Below, one piece after another: positions 26,060 to 33,514 of a stretch of DNA of 49,964 nucleotides. Location of the stretch: NCBI RefSeq assembly GCF_008386495.1, contig NZ_VTHJ01000049.1:1-49964 (forward strand). The letters are read 5' to 3'. The notes beneath the pieces are model-generated. The model was given only the letters and a program-made list of their open reading frames with translations. It was not told the DNA's origin and searched no databases. The position numbers were made by a program, and so were the translations under genes. How positions within the stretch are numbered: the stretch's first letter is position 1; each line of letters opens with the position of its first letter. Origin of the DNA: Streptomyces tailanensis. GTDB lineage: Bacteria; Actinomycetota; Actinomycetes; Streptomycetales; Streptomycetaceae.

Positions 26060-26617
26060 ATGAGGGGCTCCATAGACGGCCTGGGCTCCTCCGCCCCCAT
26101 AGCCCACATGCTCCCCGCCGTATTCGCCGACGACGACCTCGCCCAACGCTTCGTCGGCGGTCTGGACGACATACTCGCGCCCATCCTCTCCGCCCTCGAC
26201 TGCCTGGACTCCTACTTCACCCCGTCCCTCGCCCCCGTCGACTTCACCCGGTGGCTCGCCGGCTGGGTCGGCGCCGAGACCGACGGCACGGAACCGGAAG
26301 CCCGCCTGCGCGCCGCCGTCGCCGCCGCCGCGCACCTGCACCGCGTACGCGGCACCCGGCGCGGCCTGTCCGAGGCCGTACGCCTGGTGTTCGGCGTGAC
26401 CCCGGAGATCACCGAGAGCGGCGCCGCCGCTTGGGACGCCCGCCCCCTCGGCCCGGTCCCCGGCGAACACCGCCCACGCCTCCACGTCGCCCTCCGCCTG
26501 CCCGACCCCACCCCCGCGGACGAACACCGGCTGGACACCCTCGTGGCCGCCGCCCGCCCCGCCCACATGCCCTACACGGTCCAGGTGACCGCCGCCGAAA
26601 GGATCCCCGAGCAATGA
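26060..26617 (+). CDS. Tail protein I-like baseplate protein, Afp12-like
   Basis: A 185-aa protein similar to phage tail protein I (P2 gpI). Recognisable parts are HMLPAVFADDDLAQRFVGGLDDILAPI, then FTRWLAGWVGAE and the arginine-rich stretch VRGTRRGLSEAVRLVFGV. It completes the baseplate wedge with the J-like protein. ATG at 26060 with GGAGG seven bases upstream; its TGA overlaps the ATG of the membrane protein gene. In Afp a tail-fibre gene follows at this point; here it does not. Confidence 0.9.
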   Translation: MRGSIDGLGSSAPIAHMLPAVFADDDLAQRFVGGLDDILAPILSALDCLDSYFTPSLAPVDFTRWLAGWVGAETDGTEPEARLRAAVAAAAHLHRVRGTRRGLSEAVRLVFGVTPEITESGAAAWDARPLGPVPGEHRPRLHVALRLPDPTPADEHRLDTLVAAARPAHMPYTVQVTAAERIPEQ

Positions 26618-28011
26618 CCAGCCAGACCCCCGAAACCGGCCGGGCCGAGAGCTGCGCCGAATGCGGAACCCGCGGGGAGCCCGGCCAGTCCTTCTGCGAC
26701 GCCTGCGGCGCGGTACTCGGCTGGTCCGGAACCTCCGACCGGACGCCCACGAACCGCACGAGCAGCGGCCCCGCCGACCGCTCGGACGCCGGACGTACGA
26801 GTGACGCGGCCCCCGCCCCGGCCCCGGCCCCGGCGGCGGACGCCGGACGCGCGGCGCCCGCCGGCGAGCCCGGCTGGGACGCCTTCGCCCGCCCGGGCGC
26901 CGGCACGGGCACAGCCCGTACGGCCCACGACACGGGCCGCGGGGCAACCGGAACCGGCGTCGCCGACCTCGGCACCCCCTCGGCTCCCACCGCAGCCGTC
27001 CACTCCTCCCCCACCACCCCCGAACCCACGCCCCCGTCCCCCCGCCCCCACCACGAGGACGAGGACGAGGCCCCCACCAACCGCCTGCCCGCAGCCGACC
27101 CCACCCCCGTCCCGAACTCCGCCGACCGGGCCAGGTCCCTCCTAGTCCCCGTAGCCGACCCCGAACCCCGCGCCGCGGCGGAGCCGGCCGTCGCACCCGT
27201 GCTGCCGGGCCGCCCCGAGGTGCGGCGCCCCCAAGTCCGTACCCCCGGGCCGGAGTTCGGCACGGAGGGCGGGGTGCCCTGCCCCTGGTGCGGCACACCC
27301 ACCCGGCCGGACCGGCACTTCTGCGCGCGCTGTGCCATGCCGATGGCCGGCCGCGCTCAGGCACCGGGACGGCTGCCGTGGTGGCGCCGGATGCTGAACG
27401 GCCGCAACACGGAGACCCCGTGGGCGGGCGACCGCCCCCGCCTGCGCCGCGGCTTCGGCCGGATCCTGAACTGGGTGGTCGGCGCCCTCGTGATCGGCCT
27501 GATCGTCACCCTCGTCTTCTACGCCGACGACGGCTACCAGGCGACCCGCGACCACTTCGCCAAGCGCGCCCAGATCGCCCCGGACACCTTCAAGGCGTCC
27601 CGCTCGTACCCCGGCCACAAGCCCCAGCTGGCCTTCGACACCTACAGCAACACGTGGTGGGGCCCGGGCGTCACGGAGTCCGGCGAGGGGGAGTGGCTGG
27701 AGGTCCGCTTCGAGCAGCCGACCCGGCTGCTTGACGTGGTCATCATCCCGGGCGTCTCCAAGAAGGCGGACCAGCGCTCGGAGTCGGCCCGCCCGCACCG
27801 CATCGAGGCGAAGATCACCGCCGCCGACGGCTCCACCTCCACCAAGATCCTCACCCTCGACCAGACCGCCGGGGCCCAAAGCCGCAAGTTCCGCGTCGGC
27901 AACGCCGAGACCGTCCGCTTCACCATCCTCTCCGCCTACGGCGCCGACGCCAAGAAGCAGGTGGCCATAGCCGAGATCGAGTTCTTCGGCCGCTCGAGCA
28001 GCAACAGCTGA
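26614..28011 (+). CDS. Zinc-ribbon, TM, discoidin-like membrane protein (CIS membrane adaptor, CisA-like)
   Basis: A 465-aa protein. Two CxxC zinc ribbons (CAEC...CDAC near 14-32; CPWC...CARC near 223-240) flank a disordered Ala/Pro/Thr-rich stretch. A TM helix lies at about 285-305 (NWVVGALVIGLIVTLVFY), and the outside domain at 315-465 is a discoidin/F5-8C-like beta sandwich (QLAFDTYSNTWWGPGV, WLEVRFEQPTRLLDVVIIPG, AIAEIEFFG). No signal peptide, so N-inside. It overlaps the last baseplate gene by four bases, so it is made with the particle. Its layout agrees with the membrane protein reported as CisA for the S. coelicolor CIS, as I recall it; that match is from memory. Confidence 0.85.
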   Translation: MTSQTPETGRAESCAECGTRGEPGQSFCDACGAVLGWSGTSDRTPTNRTSSGPADRSDAGRTSDAAPAPAPAPAADAGRAAPAGEPGWDAFARPGAGTGTARTAHDTGRGATGTGVADLGTPSAPTAAVHSSPTTPEPTPPSPRPHHEDEDEAPTNRLPAADPTPVPNSADRARSLLVPVADPEPRAAAEPAVAPVLPGRPEVRRPQVRTPGPEFGTEGGVPCPWCGTPTRPDRHFCARCAMPMAGRAQAPGRLPWWRRMLNGRNTETPWAGDRPRLRRGFGRILNWVVGALVIGLIVTLVFYADDGYQATRDHFAKRAQIAPDTFKASRSYPGHKPQLAFDTYSNTWWGPGVTESGEGEWLEVRFEQPTRLLDVVIIPGVSKKADQRSESARPHRIEAKITAADGSTSTKILTLDQTAGAQSRKFRVGNAETVRFTILSAYGADAKKQVAIAEIEFFGRSSSNS

Positions 28012-28073
28012 GCCCCACCCTCGGACTGCACCGCACCGACATACATACCCCTGGAGAAAGTGCGGACCCCACC

Positions 28074-28110
28074 CGACTAGAAAGCTAGCAATTACTAGGC
28101 AATGCTACAG
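28074..28110 (+). promoter_or_regulatory. CTAG-rich operator/promoter of the antitoxin gene
   Basis: Three CTAG tetranucleotides, very rare in GC-rich Streptomyces DNA, occur within 22 bp (28077, 28085, 28095), followed by GCTAC at 28104. The segment is AT-rich and lies 33-66 bp before the antitoxin ATG. Short spaced half-sites of this type suit a ribbon-helix-helix autoregulator. Confidence 0.5.
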
Positions 28111-28142
28111 GTGCTCGCACACCCCCAATTCCGGGAGCATCC

Positions 28143-28367
28143 ATGCAGACTCAGGACACCAAGCAGCTCAACGTGCGGCTTCCCGCCGAGTTGGTCGACA
28201 AGGCCAAAGCCATAGCGCACGAGCGCGGGATGATGCTCTCTGGCTACATCCGGACCCTGATCGAGCGGGATCTCGAAGGCAAGGAGGCCCCGGACGAGAC
28301 GGTGCCACCGCATGTACTGGCAGCCGCCAAGGCATTCGCCGAGGCACTGGAGGCCGGGCGCCGCTGA
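28143..28367 (+). CDS. Ribbon-helix-helix antitoxin
   Basis: A 74-aa Arc/CopG-type protein. The strand KQLNVRLPAEL is followed by two helices (VDKAKAIAHERG and SGYIRTLIERDLEG), the standard DNA-binding ribbon-helix-helix. The acidic, flexible C-terminus would bind a toxin. ATG has a GGGAG site five bases away, and its TGA overlaps the start of the next gene (TGATG). This is a type II toxin-antitoxin layout with autoregulation through the upstream CTAG repeats. The toxin is frameshifted. Confidence 0.85.
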   Translation: MQTQDTKQLNVRLPAELVDKAKAIAHERGMMLSGYIRTLIERDLEGKEAPDETVPPHVLAAAKAFAEALEAGRR

Positions 28368-28728
28368 TGGAACTCACCGTCGATCTGCGCTGGGCCCTCG
28401 TCATCGCGGACCAACTCTCCGACCCACCCGAGGTCGAGGACATCCCCGCCTTGGAAGCCGCGATCGCCCGGCATGCCAGCAAAAACCAGCCCGATGCGGA
28501 CAATGCCTGGAGAGCGGCCACTCTCGGGCGACCGTGGCCCAGTTACGGCCGTTCGCCTGCCGCAACGAGGAGGTAGCCGCTCTCTACGCCTACGCCTTCA
28601 TGGTGCAGGCCGGTGAACCGCTCGCCGTTGAGGCACCCCACCTCGTCGGCATGCTCGCGCGCGTCTCGACCACCGAGATCGGCATCGACATGCTGGCCGC
28701 CTTCCTGCGCACCGCACGCACCACATGA
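28367..28728 (+). pseudogene. Frameshifted toxin partner (small Fic/Doc-annotated Streptomyces family)
   Basis: The first part (MELTVDLRWALVIADQLSD, then ALEAAIARHASKN) reads in frame to about base 28525. After that the matching C-terminus (ATVAQLRPFACRNEEVAALYAYAF, then MLAAFLRTART) is in another frame. One missing base in the CTCGGG run around 28526-28531 explains both. Restored length would be about 120 aa, usual for these small toxins. The HPFx Fic catalytic motif is not present, so the biochemical name is only a database habit. The intact antitoxin beside it suggests the toxin was lost or the base is a sequencing error. Confidence 0.65.
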
Positions 28729-28775
28729 CGAAGGGGTGCCCGCCGTGCCGTACGGCGGGCACCCTCAGTCCCGGC

Positions 28776-28988
28776 TCACTTGCTCAGGTGGGCCCAGAAC
28801 TCGTCGAACGACAGGAGCTTGTCGCCGTTGAGGTCGCGGGTGCGGATGATGACCTCCGCCACGGACTCGGTGACGTTCCAGTCGCCCTCCTGGGCCAGGG
28901 CGGTCTTGAACTCGGCGGCGGTGATGAACCCGTCACCGTCCGCGTCGATCCGCTGGAACTCCTTGCGCGCTGCCTCGATGTCCGCCAC
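28776..28988 (-). CDS. EF-hand calcium-binding protein
   Basis: A 70-aa protein made of two EF-hands: DADGDGFITAAE (residues 15-26) and DLNGDKLLSFDE (52-63), each with the expected acidic ligands at positions 1, 3, 5 and 12. It has no signal peptide and should act in the cytoplasm as a calcium buffer or sensor, like the calcium-binding proteins that influence aerial growth in Streptomyces. The GTG at 28988 has AAGGGG about eight bases upstream. It stands alone between the toxin remnant and a MerR gene. Confidence 0.9.
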   Translation of the reverse strand: MADIEAARKEFQRIDADGDGFITAAEFKTALAQEGDWNVTESVAEVIIRTRDLNGDKLLSFDEFWAHLSK

Positions 28989-29060
28989 CGATCCGCCCCT
29001 TCTTGGTGCCTTGCCCTCTTCCGGGCAGTCCTGCTGACAGTCCTACTGACGCAGGTCAGA

Positions 29061-29975
29061 TTAACCGGCCACACGAGCGCGCAGTGCGGCGACCACCCAC
29101 GCGAACTCCTCGGTGTGCGCCGAGAGCGGCTCCACGCCCCGCACCCGCGAGGCCAGCTCCCGGAACCGGGCCAGCTCGGCGTGGGCCGCCGACGTGACGC
29201 GGTCCAGCAGGTCGGCCCGGTCGGCGTCGCCGAGCAGCCCGCTCAGGATCTCCTCGGCGGCGGGCGAGGCGGGGTCGACGCCCTCCCGCAGCGCCTCCCC
29301 CGCGAGCTGCACCAGCCGGCTCATGAACCACAGGGAGGTGCCCGCCGCCACGTCCGGCCCCCGGTCCGCCGCGTTGAACTCGACCGTCTGCCGCATCCGC
29401 GCCCGGAACCCCGGGTCCTGGATCATCTCGGCCAGCTCGACCCAGGCGTCCACCTGCTCGGGCGTGGGGTCCTCCGGCAGATCCACGAGGCTGAACCTGA
29501 GCCGGGTCCTGATGTCGGGGTCGGCGGTGTCCAGGCCCCCGAAGGTCTCCTCCATGAAGTCGTCGATGATGCGTGTGCGTTCGGCGGCCGACAGCCGCGC
29601 CAGTTTGTTCATGAGCGTCATCTCCTCCGCGGTCGAGCCGCGTCGCGCCACGGTCGACAGCACCGCCCGCGTCACCTTCAGCGCCCGGATCCGCGCGTCC
29701 AGCGCCACCACATGCGCGGCCGCCACCTCCGCGACCGTCGTCTCGCCCGCGAGCACTCGGCGTACGTGCTCCAGGCCGAGGCCCAGCTCCCGCAGGGTGC
29801 GGATGAGTTCGAGCCGGGCCACGGACTCGGCGTCGTACAACCGGTAGCCGCCCGCGCTGCGGGTGACCGGGTGCACGATCCCCTCGTCCGACCAGTAGCG
29901 GATCGTCCGCACGGACAGACCGGAGCCGCGGGCGAGCTGCCCGATGGTGAAACGGCCGGTGCCGTCTTCGATCAT
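29061..29975 (-). CDS. MerR-family regulator
   Basis: A 304-aa MerR protein. The N-terminal winged helix is canonical (FTIGQLARGSGLSVRTIRYW, then GYRLYDAESVARLELIRTLRELG, residues 9-66), followed by a dimerisation helix and a long C-terminal helical domain (about 130-304) for ligand sensing. I chose the ATG at 29975; the longer frame upstream overlaps the divergent GNAT gene. The two starts are 49 bp apart, so the regulator probably controls that GNAT and itself. The ligand is unknown. Confidence 0.87.
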   Translation of the reverse strand: MIEDGTGRFTIGQLARGSGLSVRTIRYWSDEGIVHPVTRSAGGYRLYDAESVARLELIRTLRELGLGLEHVRRVLAGETTVAEVAAAHVVALDARIRALKVTRAVLSTVARRGSTAEEMTLMNKLARLSAAERTRIIDDFMEETFGGLDTADPDIRTRLRFSLVDLPEDPTPEQVDAWVELAEMIQDPGFRARMRQTVEFNAADRGPDVAAGTSLWFMSRLVQLAGEALREGVDPASPAAEEILSGLLGDADRADLLDRVTSAAHAELARFRELASRVRGVEPLSAHTEEFAWVVAALRARVAG

Positions 29976-30024
29976 GTCTGCGAGTGTGGGCCTTCCAGTG
30001 GGTGGAGACTCAAGGAGCACGGCG

Positions 30025-30657
30025 ATGGAGAGCTTGCGGGACATTCTGGACGCGGCGGCCCGGGGTGTCTTCCCACCGGCGGACGGCGGTACGACCGTCG
30101 TCGCCCAGCACTGCCACCGCGACGCGGGGGTCCTCGCGTTCACCGCCCACTCCGTCGTCTTCACGGATGAGGATCCGGACTGGGTGTACGACACCCTGCG
30201 CGGCGTCGACTGCGACGCGCTGGCCGCGACGATGAACCCGCGGTTCCTGGCCGCGTTCATGGAGCGGACGGGTCGCGGGACGGAGACGATCGACGCGATG
30301 CTGGTCGGCTCCCCGCTGCCGGGAGAGCCGCCGCTGCCGCTGAAGGAGATCGAGGACGCCGGCCATCCCCGCGTCGTGTACGCCCGCGGACGCCGCGACG
30401 AGGTGCGGGCGTGGACGGCGGAGGGCGGGGTGCTCGTGATGGGGCGCGGGATCGGCGGGCGGCTGGAGGTGTCGGTCGAGGTGGATGACGGCGTACGGCA
30501 CCGGGGGCTGGGGCGGCTGCTCGTGACCGCCGCCCGGCATCTCGTCGCCGAGCCGCTGTGGGCGCAGATCGCGCCGGGGAACGCCCGCAGCACGCGGGCG
30601 TTCCAGGCGGCGGGTTATCTGCCGGTGGGCTCCGAGCTACTGCTCAGCGCCCGATAG
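30025..30657 (+). CDS. GNAT-like acetyltransferase
   Basis: A 210-aa protein. The C-terminal half has a GNAT core: LEVSVEVDDGVRHRGLGRLL (acetyl-CoA binding loop near 153-160) and NARSTRAFQAAGYLPVGSE at the end. The N-terminal half (about 1-120) is longer than in minimal GNATs, with a beta-rich region VVFTDEDPDWVYDTL. ATG at 30025 with AAGGAG seven bases away; an upstream in-frame ATG at 29944 would overlap the MerR gene. Divergent pairing with MerR suggests substrate-induced expression. Confidence 0.8.
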   Translation: MESLRDILDAAARGVFPPADGGTTVVAQHCHRDAGVLAFTAHSVVFTDEDPDWVYDTLRGVDCDALAATMNPRFLAAFMERTGRGTETIDAMLVGSPLPGEPPLPLKEIEDAGHPRVVYARGRRDEVRAWTAEGGVLVMGRGIGGRLEVSVEVDDGVRHRGLGRLLVTAARHLVAEPLWAQIAPGNARSTRAFQAAGYLPVGSELLLSAR

Positions 30658-30683
30658 AGATCAATGCCAGGGCTCGCAGGGCA

Positions 30684-31292
30684 TCAGCGCCAGGGCTCGT
30701 AGTGCGGGTTGCTCTCGCACTCGCTCATCTTCTCCGTCTTGGTCTTCTTGTCGACCGGGCAGGCGCCGATGACGAACCGCCGCGCGATGCCGCCGGGGAA
30801 GGCGACCTCGACCTGGTCGGCCCACTTGTGCTGGTCGCCGATGGTCTTGTTGACGTCGATGCCGCCGGGGGCGTCGATGTAGTAGTTGTAGCCGGACTTC
30901 CACCAGGTCTTGTACAGGTCGTGGTCGTACGTCGTGGAGACGTACGGGGAGGGCTGGTTGACCAGGACGTACTTCTCGATGTCGTACTGGCCGTTGAGGA
31001 CGTCCCTCGGAAGGAACCCCTTGTCGAAGACGATGTCCGGGCCGCGGCTGTCGGCGCGGTACAGCGTGCCGCAGGTCCTGCGCCAGACCGGGGTGGGGGT
31101 GATGCGGTCCACATCGACGCGGCGGTCGGCGGCGGCCTTGACGGGATCGACGAACTGGGGACAGGCGGGCGCCGCCGCTCCGGCGGCCGGCTGGGCCGGA
31201 ACGGTCGCGGCGGAGGTCGCGAGGACGGCGGACAGGGAGAGGGCGACGGCGACGGCCCGGCGCCGCAGACGAGTTGTGATCATGAAGAGCAC
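30684..31292 (-). CDS. Secreted scabin/pierisin-like ADP-ribosyltransferase
   Basis: A 202-aa exported enzyme. Residues 1-42 are a signal peptide (RLRRRAVAVALSLSAVLATS, cleaved after AGAAAPA). The catalytic fold follows: the NAD-binding arginine in LYRADSRGPDIVF, the STT motif in PYVSTTYDHDLY, and the QxE pair in ADQVEVAFPGGI that, in the pierisin group, directs ADP-ribose to guanine bases. Four Cys suit two disulphides. Homologues include S. scabies scabin and S. coelicolor ScARP, which modify DNA or nucleotides. The start could also be the ATG at 31283. It lies 2.7 kb from the CIS operon, but its signal peptide argues for Sec export. Confidence 0.88.
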   Translation of the reverse strand: MLFMITTRLRRRAVAVALSLSAVLATSAATVPAQPAAGAAAPACPQFVDPVKAAADRRVDVDRITPTPVWRRTCGTLYRADSRGPDIVFDKGFLPRDVLNGQYDIEKYVLVNQPSPYVSTTYDHDLYKTWWKSGYNYYIDAPGGIDVNKTIGDQHKWADQVEVAFPGGIARRFVIGACPVDKKTKTEKMSECESNPHYEPWR

Positions 31293-31363
31293 GATCTCGG
31301 TCGTGTGCGGCCGGGCCGGGGACCGTCACCCGTACGACGGCGTGTCACCCATGTGGCTTTACG

Positions 31364-32611
31364 TCAGCGGAAGATGCCCGTGTGGCCGAGCGAGTAGCGG
31401 CCTGGCTGCGGGTACACCGCGAGGCCGTGCGGGCCGCTGCCGACGGGGATGCGGGCGAGCTGCTTCCCGCTGCGGGTGTCGATGGCGTACACCTCGGAGT
31501 CGTAGCGGCCGGAGAGCCAGAGGACCTTGCCGTCGGCGGAGACGCCGCCCATGTCGGGGCTGCCGCCGTCGGGGAGGTGCCACTTCTTGGTGAGCCTGTT
31601 CTTGGTGAAGTCGAAGACGGAGACGGAGCCCTCGCCCCGGTTGGAGATGTACATCTCGCGGGAGTCGCGGCCGACGTACAGGCCGTGGGCACCCTTGCCG
31701 GTGGGCAGCAGCGTCGGTGTGTCGAACTTGTCGCCGTCGAGGACCCACATGCCGTCGGCCATCATGTCGGCGATGTAGAACCGCTTGCCGTCCGGCGAGA
31801 TCTTCACGTCCTGCGGCATGGCTCCGTCGAACGGCAGCTTCTGTTGCCCGACGACCTTCATCTTCTCCGTGTCGACCTTCAGCAGCTCGCCGCTGAACTC
31901 GCACGACACGATGAAGTACCTGCCGTCGAGCGAGAAGTCGGCGTGGTTGACGCCGTAGCAGGTGACCGGCTCGGTCCTGACGCGCTTCATGGTGTGCGGG
32001 TCGCGGAATACGAGTTCGCGGTCGAGGGACGCCATGACGACGGCGTACTTGCCGTTCGGGGTGAAGTACAGGTTGTACGGGTCGTGCACCTCGACCGGCT
32101 TGCCCGCCTTCCCCGTCTTCGGGTCGATGGGGGTGAGGGTGTGGCCGCGGTTGTTGTTGACCCACAGGGTCTTCAGGTCCCAGGAGGGCACGACGTGCTG
32201 GGGCTGGCGGCCCACGGGGATCGTCTCGATGATCTCGTACGTCTTCGGGTCGATGACGGAGACGGTGTCGGACTCGGTGTTGGGGACGTACACCCGGGAC
32301 GGGAAGTCCTTGACGACCGGGGAGAGCTTGTTCGGGCGGTCGGCGGCGTAGACGTCCTTCGGGTCGAGCACGGGCGGCATACCGTGCAGACCCTGCACCG
32401 CCGACCGCTGCTGCTTCTTCTTCCGCTCGGCGGCTTCGGCGGCCTCCACCGCGGCCTGGGAGGCCCGGGTCCGCTCGGCCTGTTCCTTGGCCTCGGTGCC
32501 GCAGGCCGCCACGGCGGAGAGAAGGGCGGCCGCGAGAAGGGCACGCCGCACGAGGTCGCGCTGCCTTGGGGCGCGCGGGATGAGGAGAGAGGGCGTCGTC
32601 ACGCGCACCAT
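31364..32611 (-). CDS. Beta-propeller (YVTN-type) surface lipoprotein
   Basis: A 415-aa protein. A signal peptide with lipobox (LLSAVAAC, Cys at 37) anchors it outside the membrane; an acidic/basic helical stretch (40-70) leads to a seven-bladed propeller (75-415) with repeats such as YVPNTESDTVSVIDPKTYEI, VDTEKMKVVGQQKLPF and YAIDTRSGKQLARIPVGSGP. Function unknown; relatives bind ligands or surfaces. A TATAAA hexamer lies directly before the ATG, so a leaderless start at the GTG 32602 is also likely. It stands alone. Confidence 0.85.
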   Translation of the reverse strand: MVRVTTPSLLIPRAPRQRDLVRRALLAAALLSAVAACGTEAKEQAERTRASQAAVEAAEAAERKKKQQRSAVQGLHGMPPVLDPKDVYAADRPNKLSPVVKDFPSRVYVPNTESDTVSVIDPKTYEIIETIPVGRQPQHVVPSWDLKTLWVNNNRGHTLTPIDPKTGKAGKPVEVHDPYNLYFTPNGKYAVVMASLDRELVFRDPHTMKRVRTEPVTCYGVNHADFSLDGRYFIVSCEFSGELLKVDTEKMKVVGQQKLPFDGAMPQDVKISPDGKRFYIADMMADGMWVLDGDKFDTPTLLPTGKGAHGLYVGRDSREMYISNRGEGSVSVFDFTKNRLTKKWHLPDGGSPDMGGVSADGKVLWLSGRYDSEVYAIDTRSGKQLARIPVGSGPHGLAVYPQPGRYSLGHTGIFR

Positions 32612-32748
32612 TTATAGAGAGGCTTGGCAGAAAAACTGGCGATTGGTCCGATTGACGGAGGGGCGCGCGAAACACCGACGGCGAACCGGTGACGTACGAC
32701 GAACCGGTGCTCTACGGCGGACCGGCGACGTGCGACGAACCCTGCGGC

Positions 32749-33252
32749 CTACCGCTCCGCGACCCTCATCTCGAACCACGTCGTCTTTCCACGCGGTAAC
32801 AGATCGACACCCCACCGATCCGACAACTCGTCCACCAGGAACAGCCCCCGCCCGCTGATGTCCATCTCCTGCACCGGTATCAGACAGGGCAACCCCCGCG
32901 AGGGATCCCGCACCTCGACCCGGATCCACCCCCGCCGCCGCTTCATCCGCAGTCCGAACACCCTCGCCCCGGTGTGCCGTACGGCATTGCCGACGAGCTC
33001 GGAGACGAGTAACACCGTGTCCTCGGTGAGCTTGGGCGACAGCCCCCAATGGCGGAGTACGACGACCTGGGCGAGGCGCCGGGCGGTGGCCGCGGACTCG
33101 GGGCGGGACGGCAGCGGGACCTCCGCCTCCGTGGGGTTGCCGAACAACTCCAGCGCCTTCAGCGCCCGTTCGTCCTCGATCGCAGGCGACCAACGCGCCG
33201 CGGTCGCTCTCGCGTGCCGCCGCGGCTGTTCGATGCCCTCCAGCCCCGCCAT
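32749..33252 (-). CDS. RsbW-like ATP-binding protein (anti-sigma-type kinase) with two TTA codons
   Basis: A 167-aa HATPase_c protein of the small regulatory kinase group of Streptomyces. The N box is LLVSELVGNAVRHTG (82-96), and the G1 region is VEVRDPSRGLPCL with a later GRGLFLVDELSDRWG. Such proteins bind or phosphorylate anti-sigma-antagonist partners, but no partner gene is next to it. Codons 81 (33012-33010) and 152 (32799-32797) are TTA, so translation should need bldA tRNA and occur late in development. The ATG at 33252 has a GGGGG site; upstream in-frame ATGs at 33339-33357 are less likely. Confidence 0.83.
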   Translation of the reverse strand: MAGLEGIEQPRRHARATAARWSPAIEDERALKALELFGNPTEAEVPLPSRPESAATARRLAQVVVLRHWGLSPKLTEDTVLLVSELVGNAVRHTGARVFGLRMKRRRGWIRVEVRDPSRGLPCLIPVQEMDISGRGLFLVDELSDRWGVDLLPRGKTTWFEMRVAER

Positions 33253-33514
33253 GCCCCCATCATGGCCGCCCGGAGCGCGGTTCGGGGCCGTTCCGCAGGA
33301 ATACAACCCCCGGAACCAACCATTCCGGGAGTTTCGCATGGCATATTCCATAGGCATTCCATGCCCCGCGACAACCTGCCTGAGCTGTGCGAACCAGCTG
33401 AACTTGCGTCAACGCGACGAGCCTTGGGCAAGCATTCCTCAAGGCTGCCTCAGGGCTCGGACAAACCGCTCCTTCGGGGGACGCGGGTAACACATCGCGT
33501 CAACTGCACGTGGG

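Noticed and set aside
20892..26184. Long minus-strand frames opposite the baseplate genes
   Set aside because: They are GC-rich antisense shadows. The plus strand carries well-conserved hub, spike, gp25 and wedge proteins with coupled starts.
28367..28728. Calling the broken toxin a true Fic enzyme
   Set aside because: No HPFx(D/E)GN(G/K)R motif exists in either frame. The link to Fic/Doc is only by family naming and layout.
30684..31292. ADP-ribosyltransferase as the CIS payload
   Set aside because: It has a clear Sec signal peptide and its own transcription unit on the other strand, so loading into a cytoplasmic particle is not supported by sequence.
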